Assembly: GCF_900608595.1 (NCBI RefSeq)
Contig: NZ_UWYY01000008.1
Span: 1 to 64,000 of the forward strand
Direction: 5' to 3'
Source of the DNA: Promicromonospora panici
Lineage (GTDB): Bacteria; Actinomycetota; Actinomycetes; Actinomycetales; Cellulomonadaceae
DNA: 64,000 nucleotides
A program made the translations under genes and the position numbers. The notes below the pieces were generated by a model. That model was not told the origin of the DNA and searched no databases. It saw only the letters and a list, made by a program, of their open reading frames with translations. Of this stretch, positions 27,133 through 34,815 are shown piece after piece (the stretch's first letter is position 1; the number at the start of each line of letters is the position of its first letter).

Positions 27133-28242
27133 ATGAAGCTGTTCGTGCAGATTCCCTGCTTGAACGAGGAGGAAACCCTTCCTCTGGTGCTTGCCACGAT
27201 TCCACGGGACATCCCGGGAGTCGATGAGATCGAGATCCTGGTCGTCGACGACGGGTCCACGGACGCCACCGTCGAGGTGGCGCGTCGCCTCGGGGTGCGC
27301 CACTTCGTGCACCACACGCGGAACATGGGCCTGGCCCGGTCGTTCAGGGACGGCATCGACTACGCGCTGCGGCACGGCGCCGACATCGTGGTGAACACCG
27401 ACGGCGACAACCAGTACCCGCAGGAACGGATCGGCGACCTGGTGATGCCCGTCGTGCTGGGCGACGCCGACATCGTGATCGCCGACCGGCAGACCGGGAC
27501 GATCGAGCATTTCTCCCCGCTGAAGAAGGCGCTGCAGAAGGTGGGCAGCGAGGTGGTGAACTTCGCCGCGGGAACCGATCTGCCCGACGCCGCGAGCGGT
27601 TTCCGTGCCTATTCACGCGGGGCGTTGTTGCGGCTCAATGTCGTCACGCAGTTCAGCTACTGCATGGAGACGATCATCCAGGCCGGGCACAAGCGGCTGC
27701 GGATCCAGAGCCTGCCGATCACCACCAATGCGAAGACCCGCGAGTCGCGGCTCTTCACGAGCATGTGGCAGCACATCGCCAAGTCGGGTCAGGCCATCAG
27801 CCGGTCCTACGTGATGTACAAGCCGCACGCGGTCTTCCTCACGCTCGGGCTCGTGTTCGCATTGGGCGCGGCGGTGCCGTTCGCCCGGTACGCGGTGCTG
27901 CTCGCGACCGGAACCCCTGGGCAGCACCTCCAGTCGATAGTGCTCGGGGCGACCTCCATGGTCGGGGCGCTGCTCAGCTTCGCCCTGCTCGTGCTCGCCG
28001 ACCTGCAGCGCACCAACCGGGTGCTGCTCGAGGACACGCTGGAGCGCCTCAAGGAGGTGCAGTACGGCCTGGCGGCGGTTCCGGTGGCCTCCGGCGCGCC
28101 CGAGAACCGGAAGTCCTCCGGTGGAAACCGGCCGGGACCCGTCAACCGGTCGGCGCCCGTGGACCGGCCCGTTCCCGCGGACCGGCCGGGTGCGGCAGGG
28201 ACCGGCGACACCGGTCTCGCGGACGTCCCGGCGGCCGTGTAG
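27133..28242 (+). CDS. GT2 glycosyltransferase, GtrB/DPM1-like polyprenyl-phosphate sugar synthase
   Basis: A 369-residue protein. The GT2 domain (about 1-230) starts FVQIPCLNEEETLP, has VVDDGSTD and the metal-binding DGDNQYP, and resembles dolichol/undecaprenyl-phosphate sugar synthases. Two TM helices follow (about 232-256 and 270-295). The C-terminus (about 320-369) is a Pro/Arg-rich tail of repeated PVDR/PADR-like pieces. It probably makes a polyprenyl-phosphate sugar on the inner leaflet, the donor type used by GT-C proteins such as the adjacent DUF2142 group. The following GT4 gene starts on its last base. Confidence 0.88.
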   Translation: MKLFVQIPCLNEEETLPLVLATIPRDIPGVDEIEILVVDDGSTDATVEVARRLGVRHFVHHTRNMGLARSFRDGIDYALRHGADIVVNTDGDNQYPQERIGDLVMPVVLGDADIVIADRQTGTIEHFSPLKKALQKVGSEVVNFAAGTDLPDAASGFRAYSRGALLRLNVVTQFSYCMETIIQAGHKRLRIQSLPITTNAKTRESRLFTSMWQHIAKSGQAISRSYVMYKPHAVFLTLGLVFALGAAVPFARYAVLLATGTPGQHLQSIVLGATSMVGALLSFALLVLADLQRTNRVLLEDTLERLKEVQYGLAAVPVASGAPENRKSSGGNRPGPVNRSAPVDRPVPADRPGAAGTGDTGLADVPAAV

Positions 28243-29366
28243 TGATCGCCTTCGGCACGTACGACGCCGCACGGCACCCCCGCATCGCCGTCCTCGTCGC
28301 CGGGCTGCGTGCCCACGGGACCAAGGTGACCGAGCTGAACCGGCCGCTCGGCCTGACCACCGCCGAGCGGGTCCGCATGCTCCAGCAGCCGTGGCGGCTG
28401 CCCGTGCTCGCGGGCCGGCTGCTGCGGTGCTGGGCCGGGCTGGTCGGCGACGCCGTGCGGCTGCGGCGCGTGGAAGGGCGGCCCGGGGCCGTGCTGGTCG
28501 GATACCTGGGTCACTTCGACGTGCTCCTGGCGCGGCTGCTGTACCCGCGCTCGGTGGTGGTGCTCGACCACCTGGTCTTCGCCGGCGACACGGCCGCCGA
28601 CCGCGGGGCCGCCGGACTGCGCGTCCGGCTGCTGACCGGCCTGGACCGGCTGGCCGTCGCGTGCGCCGACGTCGTGGTGACCGACACGGAGGAGCACCGG
28701 CTGATGCTCCCCGACGCCGGCAAGGGCGTCGTCGTGCTGGTCGGGGCGCCGGACGCGTGGCGGACGGCGGCGGCGTCGGCCCCGGCACCCTCGGTCGAGC
28801 CTGTTGAGCCTCCGGCTGATGCGGGGCAGCTGTCCGTCGTCTTCTTCGGTCTGTACACCCCGCTGCAGGGCGCACCCGTCATCGCCGAAGCGGTGCGGGA
28901 CGCCGTCGCCGCGGGCGCCGCGCTGCGCGTCACGATGGTCGGCAACGGCCAGGACCTGCCCCGGGCCCGCGAGATCCTGGCGCGGACACCGGGCGTGACC
29001 TGGCGCGACTGGGTCGAGCCGGACGAGCTGCCCGCCCTCGTCGCCGGCCACCAGATCTGTCTCGGCATCTTCAGCGACACCCCGAAGGGCGTGCGGGTGG
29101 TGCCGAACAAGGTGTACCAGGGGCTAGCGGCCGGCTGCGTCGTCGTCACCTCGGACACCCCGCCACAGCGCCGGGCCCTGGGGCAGAACGTCGAGCTCGT
29201 CCCGGCGGCCGACCCCGGGGCGCTCGCGGCCCGGCTCGCTGAGCTCTGCGACCCGGCCGCGCTGGCCGTCGCACGGGAACGCGCGGCGCGCGGCCGCGAC
29301 CGGATCCGACCGCAGGTGGTCACCGAGCCGCTGGCCGTGGAGCTGCGTCGCCGGGGTGTGCTGTGA
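28242..29366 (+). CDS. GT4-like glycosyltransferase
   Basis: A 374-residue GT-B-fold enzyme with no membrane segment. The N-terminal Rossmann domain is weakly conserved. The C-terminal domain has VVFFGLYTPLQGAPVIAEA, then the donor-binding stretch PNKVYQGLAAGCVVVTSDTP with a Lys and a small-residue turn typical of GT4. Donor and acceptor are unknown. GTG 28242 overlaps the last base of the GT2 stop (TAGTG), and the longer open frame upstream is that gene's shadow. The downstream membrane-protein gene overlaps by 4 nt, so GT2, GT4 and the membrane protein form a tight operon. Confidence 0.85.
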   Translation: MIAFGTYDAARHPRIAVLVAGLRAHGTKVTELNRPLGLTTAERVRMLQQPWRLPVLAGRLLRCWAGLVGDAVRLRRVEGRPGAVLVGYLGHFDVLLARLLYPRSVVVLDHLVFAGDTAADRGAAGLRVRLLTGLDRLAVACADVVVTDTEEHRLMLPDAGKGVVVLVGAPDAWRTAAASAPAPSVEPVEPPADAGQLSVVFFGLYTPLQGAPVIAEAVRDAVAAGAALRVTMVGNGQDLPRAREILARTPGVTWRDWVEPDELPALVAGHQICLGIFSDTPKGVRVVPNKVYQGLAAGCVVVTSDTPPQRRALGQNVELVPAADPGALAARLAELCDPAALAVARERAARGRDRIRPQVVTEPLAVELRRRGVL

Positions 29367-30448
29367 CGACGGGTGGTGCCGCGCCGACGGGTGCCGCGCC
29401 GACGGGTGCCGCGCCGACGGGTGGCGCGCCGACGGGTGGCGCGCCGACAGGCGCAGCGCCGCCGGGCAGCGCGCCGGCAGACGGGCGGACCCCGGTCGTA
29501 CGAGGAACCCTCGGGTTGCTCCGCTCGCCCTGGGTGCGGTGGGGCTTCCTCGTGACCGCGCTGGCGCTGGCGGTCTGGTACGTGCTGGGCAACCGCGAGC
29601 CGCTGCTCCGGGCCGCGGCCGGCCTGTCCGGGACCGAGGTGGTCCTCGTCGTCGTCCTCGGTGTCGGATACGTGTGGTGCACGCTGCTGGCGTGGCGCGC
29701 CGTCCTCGCCGACCTGGGCTCGCCCCTGTCGCTGCGGAGCGCCATCGCGGTGTTCGGGATCAGCCAGCTCGGCAAGTACGTGCCGGGCGGCGTGTGGAAC
29801 GTCGTGGCCGCCGCCGAGTTCGGCGCCGGGCACAGTGTGCCGCGCAGCCGGTCGGCCGCGTCGATGCTGGTGGCGGTCGCCGTGTCCGTGGCCTCGGGGG
29901 CTGCCGTGGGCGCCGTCGCGCTGCCGTTCGTCTCGGCGGGTGCGCTGGGGGCGTGGTCGTGGGTGGTGTGGGCGGCTCCGGCCGTGGTCGTGGTGCTCGC
30001 CCCGCCCGTGCTCAACCGGCTGATCGGCCTGGCGGTGCGGGTAGCCCGGCGTGGTGCGCTGGAGCACCCGATGACCTGGGGCGGCCTGGGCCGCGCCGCC
30101 GCCTGGTCGGTCGCGGGATGGCTCGTCGCCGGGCTGCAGCTCTGGGTGCTCTGCACGGCACTGGGTCTGCCGCCCACCGCGCGGACGTTCGCCCTCGCGA
30201 CCGGCGGCTGGGCGCTCGCGTGGACCGCCGGGTTCCTGTTCGTCGTCGCGCCGGCCGGCGCGGGGGTGCGCGAGGTGGTGCTCGCCGCGGTGCTCGCGGG
30301 GGCGCTGTCCGGGCCAGCTGCGGGACTCGCGGTACTGGTCAGCCGGGTCGTCCTGACGCTGGTCGACCTGGCCTTCGCCGGTGCGGGGCTCCTGCTGGCC
30401 CGCGGTGTGCGGCGCCCCGGCGTCGAACCGCCACCGTTACGCCCGTGA
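29363..30448 (+). CDS. YbhN/LPG-synthase-TM-like (UPF0104) membrane protein
   Basis: A 361-residue integral membrane protein with about 8 TM helices from residue 52 on. FGISQLGKYVPGGVWN and the conserved AGFLFVVAPAGAGVREVVL segment are typical of the YbhN/UPF0104 group related to the membrane part of MprF, whose members are linked to lipid or polyprenyl-sugar handling. The N-terminal 40 residues are five imperfect APTGA/APTGG pentapeptides encoded by a 15-bp tandem repeat. GTG 29363 overlaps the GT4 stop. A flippase-like or sugar-transfer accessory role is inferred from context only. Confidence 0.82.
   Translation: MTTGGAAPTGAAPTGAAPTGGAPTGGAPTGAAPPGSAPADGRTPVVRGTLGLLRSPWVRWGFLVTALALAVWYVLGNREPLLRAAAGLSGTEVVLVVVLGVGYVWCTLLAWRAVLADLGSPLSLRSAIAVFGISQLGKYVPGGVWNVVAAAEFGAGHSVPRSRSAASMLVAVAVSVASGAAVGAVALPFVSAGALGAWSWVVWAAPAVVVVLAPPVLNRLIGLAVRVARRGALEHPMTWGGLGRAAAWSVAGWLVAGLQLWVLCTALGLPPTARTFALATGGWALAWTAGFLFVVAPAGAGVREVVLAAVLAGALSGPAAGLAVLVSRVVLTLVDLAFAGAGLLLARGVRRPGVEPPPLRP
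29378..29455 (+). repeat. 15-bp coding tandem repeat
   Basis: Five nearly identical 15-bp units (GCGCCGACGGGTGNC variants) encode a Pro-Thr-Gly-Ala/Gly pentapeptide repeat at the N-terminus of the YbhN-like protein. The unit length is a multiple of three, so copy number can vary without a frameshift. Confidence 0.8.
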
Positions 30449-30487
30449 CCGCCCGGCGTGTTCGGCGCGTTGTTCCCGGTCAGGGCG

Positions 30488-30493
30488 TAGTCT
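30488..30493 (+). promoter_or_regulatory. -10 box of a predicted leaderless promoter for the DUF3499 gene
   Basis: TAGTCT lies 6 nt before GTG 30500, with no ribosome site visible. Confidence 0.5.
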
Positions 30494-30499
30494 CGGCGC

Positions 30500-30865
30500 G
30501 TGAGATCGGTGAGACAGTGTTCGCGCTCGGCCTGCACCAACGCGGCCGTAGCGACGCTCACGTATGTGTACGCGGACTCGACAGCGGTACTGGGTCCGCT
30601 TGCGCACCTGGCCGAGCCCCACAGCTACGACCTGTGTGCTGAGCACGCCGAGCGTCTGACGGCGCCGCGCGGGTGGGAGGTGGTTCGCCTCATGCCCGAG
30701 TTCGAGGACGCCGGGCCGAGTCCCGACGACCTGTCCGCCCTGGCCGACGCCGTGCGCGAGGCCGGACGAGTGCGCCGCCCTGCCGCGGAGCCCTCGTCGG
30801 TCACGGAGACGGCGCGCCGAGGCCACCTAAGAGTCCTGAGAGCCGACGACGACAGCACCGCCTGA
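30500..30865 (+). CDS. DUF3499 family protein
   Basis: A 121-residue actinobacterial protein of unknown function. The N-terminal CSRSAC and a later DLCAEHAERLTAPRGW segment form a likely zinc-ribbon-like site (paired Cys, then Cys and His). The C-terminus is polar and poorly conserved. Orthologues lie between the whiB2-linked metallopeptidase and phosphomannomutase genes in other actinobacteria (Rv3258c position). Here it is separated from the metallopeptidase by the 8-kb DUF2142/GT module. The GTG start is 6 nt after a -10 box. Confidence 0.88.
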   Translation: MRSVRQCSRSACTNAAVATLTYVYADSTAVLGPLAHLAEPHSYDLCAEHAERLTAPRGWEVVRLMPEFEDAGPSPDDLSALADAVREAGRVRRPAAEPSSVTETARRGHLRVLRADDDSTA

Positions 30866-30877
30866 CTCCGACCCCCG

Positions 30878-30996
30878 CCGAGGTAGAACTCTGGCGAGGT
30901 AGAACCAGGGCGAAGTAGAACTCTGGCTAGGTAGGACCGCAGGCCGCTGCGCTTCTACTTCGCCCTGGTCCTACTTCGCCCTGGTCCTACCTCGGC
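30878..30996. repeat. long hairpin of 16-bp units (site C)
   Basis: Four direct units (cores GAGGTAGAAC, GAGGTAGAAC, GAAGTAGAAC, TAGGTAGGAC) face three inverted units across a centre near 30940-30950. The site lies between the DUF3499 gene and the convergent manA gene. The units vary more than at site B, so pairing is imperfect. It is a probable bidirectional terminator. Confidence 0.85.
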
Positions 30997-31011
30997 GAGA
31001 TCGGTGTGGGT

Positions 31012-32250
31012 TTACGGGACCCAGGCGCAGACTGCGTGGCCCGCGCCCGAGAGCTCCAGGTTGCCCGCGTCGTGCGGGACGAAGACCGAGTCACCCTGGA
31101 CGAGGCGGTGCGGGCCCTCCTCGGCCCGGTCCGCGTCGAGCTTCAGCTCGCCGGCCAGGCACAGCAGGATCCGGGGGCCCGTGGCGGGCAGAGTGACCGG
31201 CTCGGCGGGGTCGACGTCGGCCGTCGTGAGCGCGAACTCCGTGACCGGCACGCGGTAGGTGTGCACCTGCCCGCGGCTGCCCGCCGTCGTCATCTCGGGG
31301 ATGGACGGCTGCTGCGGGGCGAACGACGTGCAGGCGACGAGGTTCTCCTCGTCGACGAGCTTGGTGGTGAGCCCGGCGCGCAGGACGTTGTCGGAGCTCG
31401 CCATGATCTCGATGCCCAGCCCGGACAGGTAGGCGTGCACCACGCCCGCCGGCGTGAACGCGGCCTCGCCGGGCTCCAGCGAGAACCGGTTGAGCATGAG
31501 GGACGCGATCGCCCCCGGGTCGCCGGGGTGCTGCTCGGCGAGGTCGATCACCGTACGGTCGGCGCGCTCGAACGACGAGCCCGCCGCCAGCCGGGCCCGC
31601 ACCGAGTCGAGCGTGGTCCGGATGTCGGCCGTGCTGGCGTCGGAGGCGCGCGCGGACAAAAGATGGTTGAACGCCTCACGCATGCCGTCGTGGCTGCGGT
31701 CGCGCAGCAGCGCGGTGCGGACGCCGTCGACCAGATTGCCCGACAGGCCGTCCAGGACGTCCAGGATGATGCGCGGGGTGCGGAAGCCCGCGAGCCCTTC
31801 GAACTGCGACAGCGCGACGATCATCTCGGGCTTGTGCTGGTCGTCCTTGAACGACCGCTTCGGCGACGTCAGCGGCAGGCCGGCCTTGTTCTCGCGCGCG
31901 AAGCCCTCGCGAGCCTGCCGCGGGGACGGGTGCACCTGGAGGGACAGCGCCTTGCCCGCGGCCAGGACCTTCAGCAGGTACGGCAGGCGGGGGCCGAACT
32001 GCTCCGCCACGCGGTGGCCGAGCGTCTGCACGGGCGCCTCGCTGACCAGGCGGTCGAGTGTGACGTTCTCGTCCTGGATCACGCTGATCGACGGCGCGCT
32101 GGTGTGCGCGCCGAGCCACAGCTCGGCCTGCGGACCCCCGTCGGGCTCGTTGCCGAGCAGGTGCGGGATCGATTCGACGGACCCCCAGTCGTACCGCTGA
32201 ATCGTGTTGGTCAGTGGCAGGGGCGCGTGAAACTGGGCTACGGCAAGCAC
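31012..32250 (-). CDS. manA: mannose-6-phosphate isomerase, class I
   Basis: ManA interconverts fructose 6-phosphate and mannose 6-phosphate, supplying mannosyl donors and, potentially, the mannose 6-phosphate used for Kdn synthesis. The 412-residue type I PMI opens with NTIQRYDWGS and has the zinc-site segment LSLQVHPSPRQA, then DQHKPEMIVAL, and the second active-site region GEAAFTPAGVVHAYLSG with the conserved His. The GTG start lies 6 nt after a TATCCT -10 box on the minus strand. It is transcribed opposite to the flanking core genes. Confidence 0.95.
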   Translation of the reverse strand: MLAVAQFHAPLPLTNTIQRYDWGSVESIPHLLGNEPDGGPQAELWLGAHTSAPSISVIQDENVTLDRLVSEAPVQTLGHRVAEQFGPRLPYLLKVLAAGKALSLQVHPSPRQAREGFARENKAGLPLTSPKRSFKDDQHKPEMIVALSQFEGLAGFRTPRIILDVLDGLSGNLVDGVRTALLRDRSHDGMREAFNHLLSARASDASTADIRTTLDSVRARLAAGSSFERADRTVIDLAEQHPGDPGAIASLMLNRFSLEPGEAAFTPAGVVHAYLSGLGIEIMASSDNVLRAGLTTKLVDEENLVACTSFAPQQPSIPEMTTAGSRGQVHTYRVPVTEFALTTADVDPAEPVTLPATGPRILLCLAGELKLDADRAEEGPHRLVQGDSVFVPHDAGNLELSGAGHAVCAWVP

Positions 32251-32256
32251 CGCGCA

Positions 32257-32262
32257 AGGATA
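32257..32262 (-). promoter_or_regulatory. -10 box of a predicted leaderless promoter for manA
   Basis: Minus-strand TATCCT, 6 nt upstream of GTG 32250. Confidence 0.5.
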
Positions 32263-32504
32263 GCCCGGCGACTGCGACCAAAGAGTGAAGACGGTCCGTT
32301 CGGGCGACGGCGACGGCAGGAGGACCGCACCGTCGTCCTACTGGTTCGCTCGCGGGCAGGGCAGGGTGAAATACCCGTTCAGACGATGAATCGGTCGACC
32401 ATCCGGCGCTACCGTTTCCTGTTCGCCGTCGACGGTCGCACCGCCCTGAGGGAGAGGCCAGTTGGGGTACGTACACAAGGTTCCCGCGTGGGCTGGACCG
32501 TTGG

Positions 32505-32990
32505 GTGCGGCGGTTCGCGCACCGGTTGGCCGGGCTGGAGGCTCGCGACCGGCAGCGGTGGATCGGCTGGCGAGTGCTCCGGGAGCGTGAGCGGCCGACA
32601 CGTCGTCCACAGACCGATCCCCATCTATCTGCTGGTGACGACACGACGGTCGGTAGCGATGAATGCCGCATTCTGACGTTGAGGGTGCTGCCCACCCCCG
32701 CTCCCGCAACCGGCGGAACGACGGTGCCACCGAGTCGTTGGACCCTCGAGCTGTGGGACGGCGGCAGTGCGCACCTCGTCCCTTCCGGCTCGTCTGACGC
32801 ACCGACAGACGTCACCGTGATCGGCCTCGTCAGCGGTTTTCACCCTGGCAATTGGCGCGGTTGGGTCCGTTCGCACTGGCTTTTCCTGTCGGACGGCGCA
32901 CATGTGCCCGTCGACCATCACGCGGCTGCGGTACTTGATGCCGGAGAGTCCCTGGGTATCGAGCTGGTCCGGCCACGGATGACCGCTTGA
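32505..32990 (+). CDS. hypothetical protein
   Basis: A 161-residue frame with no recognised family. The N-terminal 35 residues are Arg-rich, and the C-terminal 90 residues look like a small beta-rich domain (WTLELWDGG, DVTVIGLVSGFHPGNW). Codon third positions are GC-rich but less so than in neighbours, and the local base composition is lower in GC. The frame is open from 32371, with GTG 32505 the first start codon. It could be a recent acquisition or a decaying gene. Minus-strand frames over the same stretch look less protein-like. Confidence 0.45.
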   Translation: MRRFAHRLAGLEARDRQRWIGWRVLRERERPTRRPQTDPHLSAGDDTTVGSDECRILTLRVLPTPAPATGGTTVPPSRWTLELWDGGSAHLVPSGSSDAPTDVTVIGLVSGFHPGNWRGWVRSHWLFLSDGAHVPVDHHAAAVLDAGESLGIELVRPRMTA

Positions 32991-33097
32991 CCGTGCACAA
33001 GCCCTCGAGCCGCAAACCGCGCACGCGCCCAGCCTGGGGTCGGATCTGCGGCTCAAAGAGAGTGGCGGGGGTGATGATCCGAGCCGGTGTCGGCACG

Positions 33098-33103
33098 TAG
33101 GCT
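33098..33103 (+). promoter_or_regulatory. -10 box of a predicted leaderless promoter for phosphomannomutase
   Basis: TAGGCT lies 6 nt before GTG 33110. Confidence 0.5.
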
Positions 33104-33109
33104 GGCCGC

Positions 33110-34618
33110 GTGGCAGCGGACCTCTCCCAGATCATCAAGGCCTACGACGTGCGGGGCACAGTTCCCGATCAGCTCTCGCCCGAGGTGGCGCGTGCGATCG
33201 GGGCCGCGTTCGCCCGGGTGGTGGTGCTGCCCGATGCTGACGGCGGCGCGGACGGCGGCGTCGAAGCCGTCGGGACCGAGGCCGGGTCGGAGCGGCCGGG
33301 CGTGGTGATCGGCCGAGACATGCGTGACTCGGGTCCTGCCCTGGTCGACGCGTTCGCCGCCGGGCTAGCAGCCGAGGGCGTGGACGTGACGTTGATCGGG
33401 CTGTGTTCCACGGACGGTCTGTACTTCGCGTCGGGCCAGCTCGATCTGCCGGGTGCGATGTTCACCGCGAGCCACAACCCGGCGCAGTACAACGGGATCA
33501 AGCTGTGCCGGTCGGGTGCCCGCCCGGTGGGCCAGGACACCGGTCTGGCGCAGATCCGGGACCTGGCGCAGGGCTTCCTGGACGAGGGGATTCCCCAGCC
33601 GGTCGCCGGGCCGGGCCGGGTGATCGAACGCGAGATGCTCGCGGACTACGCAGGGTTCCTGCGGTCGCTGGTGGACCTGTCCGGTATCCGCCCGCTGAAG
33701 GTCGTGGTCGACGCCGGCAACGGGATGGCGGGCCTGACCGCTCCGGCCGTCCTGGAGGAGGCGGCGGGCCTGGCGGGGCTGCCGCTGGAGGTGGTGCCGT
33801 TGTTCTTCGAGCTGGACGGGTCGTTCCCGAACCATGAGGCCAACCCGCTGGAGCCGGCCAACCTGATCGATCTGCAGGCCGCGGTGGTGGCCAACGAGGC
33901 CGATCTCGGGCTGGCGTTCGACGGTGACGCGGACCGGTGCTTCGTGGTGGACGAGCGCGGTGGCGCGGTCTCGCCGTCGGCGGTCACCGCGTTGGTGGGG
34001 CTGGCCGAGGTGACCAAGGAGCTGGCCGCGGGCCGTACCCCGACCGTGATCCACAACCTGATCACGTCGCGGGCGGTGCCGGACCTGCTCTCGGCGGCCG
34101 GGGCGAGCACGGTCCGCACCCGGGTGGGGCATTCGTTCATCAAGGCGCAGATGGCGCAGCACGGTGCGGTGTTCGGTGGGGAGCACAGCGCGCACTACTA
34201 CTTCCGGGACTTCTGGTTCGCGGACACGGGGATGCTGGCCGCGTTGCACGTGCTGGCCGCGGTGGGCACGCAGGACCACAAGATGTCCGAGCTCGCGGAG
34301 ATGTTCGAGCCGTATGTCGGCTCGGGCGAGATCAACTCGACGGTGTCGGACACCGCGGCGGCGACCGAGCGAGTGCTGGATGCCTACCGTGCGGCGTATC
34401 CCGCGATCGTGGTCGACACCCTGGACGGGGTGACCGTCTCGCACTGGGAGGCGCACCCGCAGTGGTGGTTCAACCTGCGCGCGTCCAACACCGAGCCCTT
34501 GCTGCGGCTCAACGTCGAGGCCGCGGACCAGGACATCATGGAGAAGGTACGCGACGACGTCCTGTCGCTCGTACGCGAGACGGCCGATGGCCTGGCCGAG
34601 GGAGAAGAGACACCGTGA
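33110..34618 (+). CDS. manB: phosphomannomutase/phosphoglucomutase
   Basis: ManB interconverts mannose 6-phosphate and mannose 1-phosphate for GDP-mannose supply. The 502-residue alpha-D-phosphohexomutase has all four family signatures: the phosphoserine loop TASHNPAQYNGIK, the Mg-binding DGDADR, the sugar-specificity loop GGEHSAHYYFRD and the C-terminal phosphate loop RASNTEPLLRL. Length is a little above the usual 450-470, with a Gly/Ala-rich insertion at about 40-65. The GTG start is 6 nt after a -10 box. The Trm112 gene overlaps its stop by 4 nt, as in other actinobacteria. Confidence 0.96.
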   Translation: MAADLSQIIKAYDVRGTVPDQLSPEVARAIGAAFARVVVLPDADGGADGGVEAVGTEAGSERPGVVIGRDMRDSGPALVDAFAAGLAAEGVDVTLIGLCSTDGLYFASGQLDLPGAMFTASHNPAQYNGIKLCRSGARPVGQDTGLAQIRDLAQGFLDEGIPQPVAGPGRVIEREMLADYAGFLRSLVDLSGIRPLKVVVDAGNGMAGLTAPAVLEEAAGLAGLPLEVVPLFFELDGSFPNHEANPLEPANLIDLQAAVVANEADLGLAFDGDADRCFVVDERGGAVSPSAVTALVGLAEVTKELAAGRTPTVIHNLITSRAVPDLLSAAGASTVRTRVGHSFIKAQMAQHGAVFGGEHSAHYYFRDFWFADTGMLAALHVLAAVGTQDHKMSELAEMFEPYVGSGEINSTVSDTAAATERVLDAYRAAYPAIVVDTLDGVTVSHWEAHPQWWFNLRASNTEPLLRLNVEAADQDIMEKVRDDVLSLVRETADGLAEGEETP

Positions 34619-34815
34619 GCACTGGCAAGATCGAAGCGCTGGAGCCCTGGGTGCGCGACATCCTGCGCTGCCCCGTGACCGGAGCGACCCTGGTCGACGG
34701 CGTCGGGCCGGACGGCGAGCCCGAGCTGCACTCGACCGACGCCGAGCGGCCGCTCGCCTACCCGGTGCGCGACGGCATCCCGGTGCTGCTGGTCGACGAC
34801 GCGCGCGAGCTCTGA
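34615..34815 (+). CDS. Trm112 family protein
   Basis: A small 66-residue protein: VSTGKIEALEPWVRDILRCP at the N-terminus and YPVRDGIPVLL near the C-terminus are typical of bacterial Trm112-like proteins, which in other systems support methyltransferases. Only one cysteine remains, so the zinc ribbon of eukaryotic Trm112 is lost. GTG 34615 overlaps the manB stop (GTGA); the longer open frame upstream is a manB shadow. The next gene starts immediately after its stop. Confidence 0.9.
   Translation: MSTGKIEALEPWVRDILRCPVTGATLVDGVGPDGEPELHSTDAERPLAYPVRDGIPVLLVDDAREL

Noticed and set aside
32338..32802. Minus-strand open frame of 154 codons opposite the hypothetical gene
   Set aside because: Compositionally less protein-like than the plus frame, with no start signal or domain.
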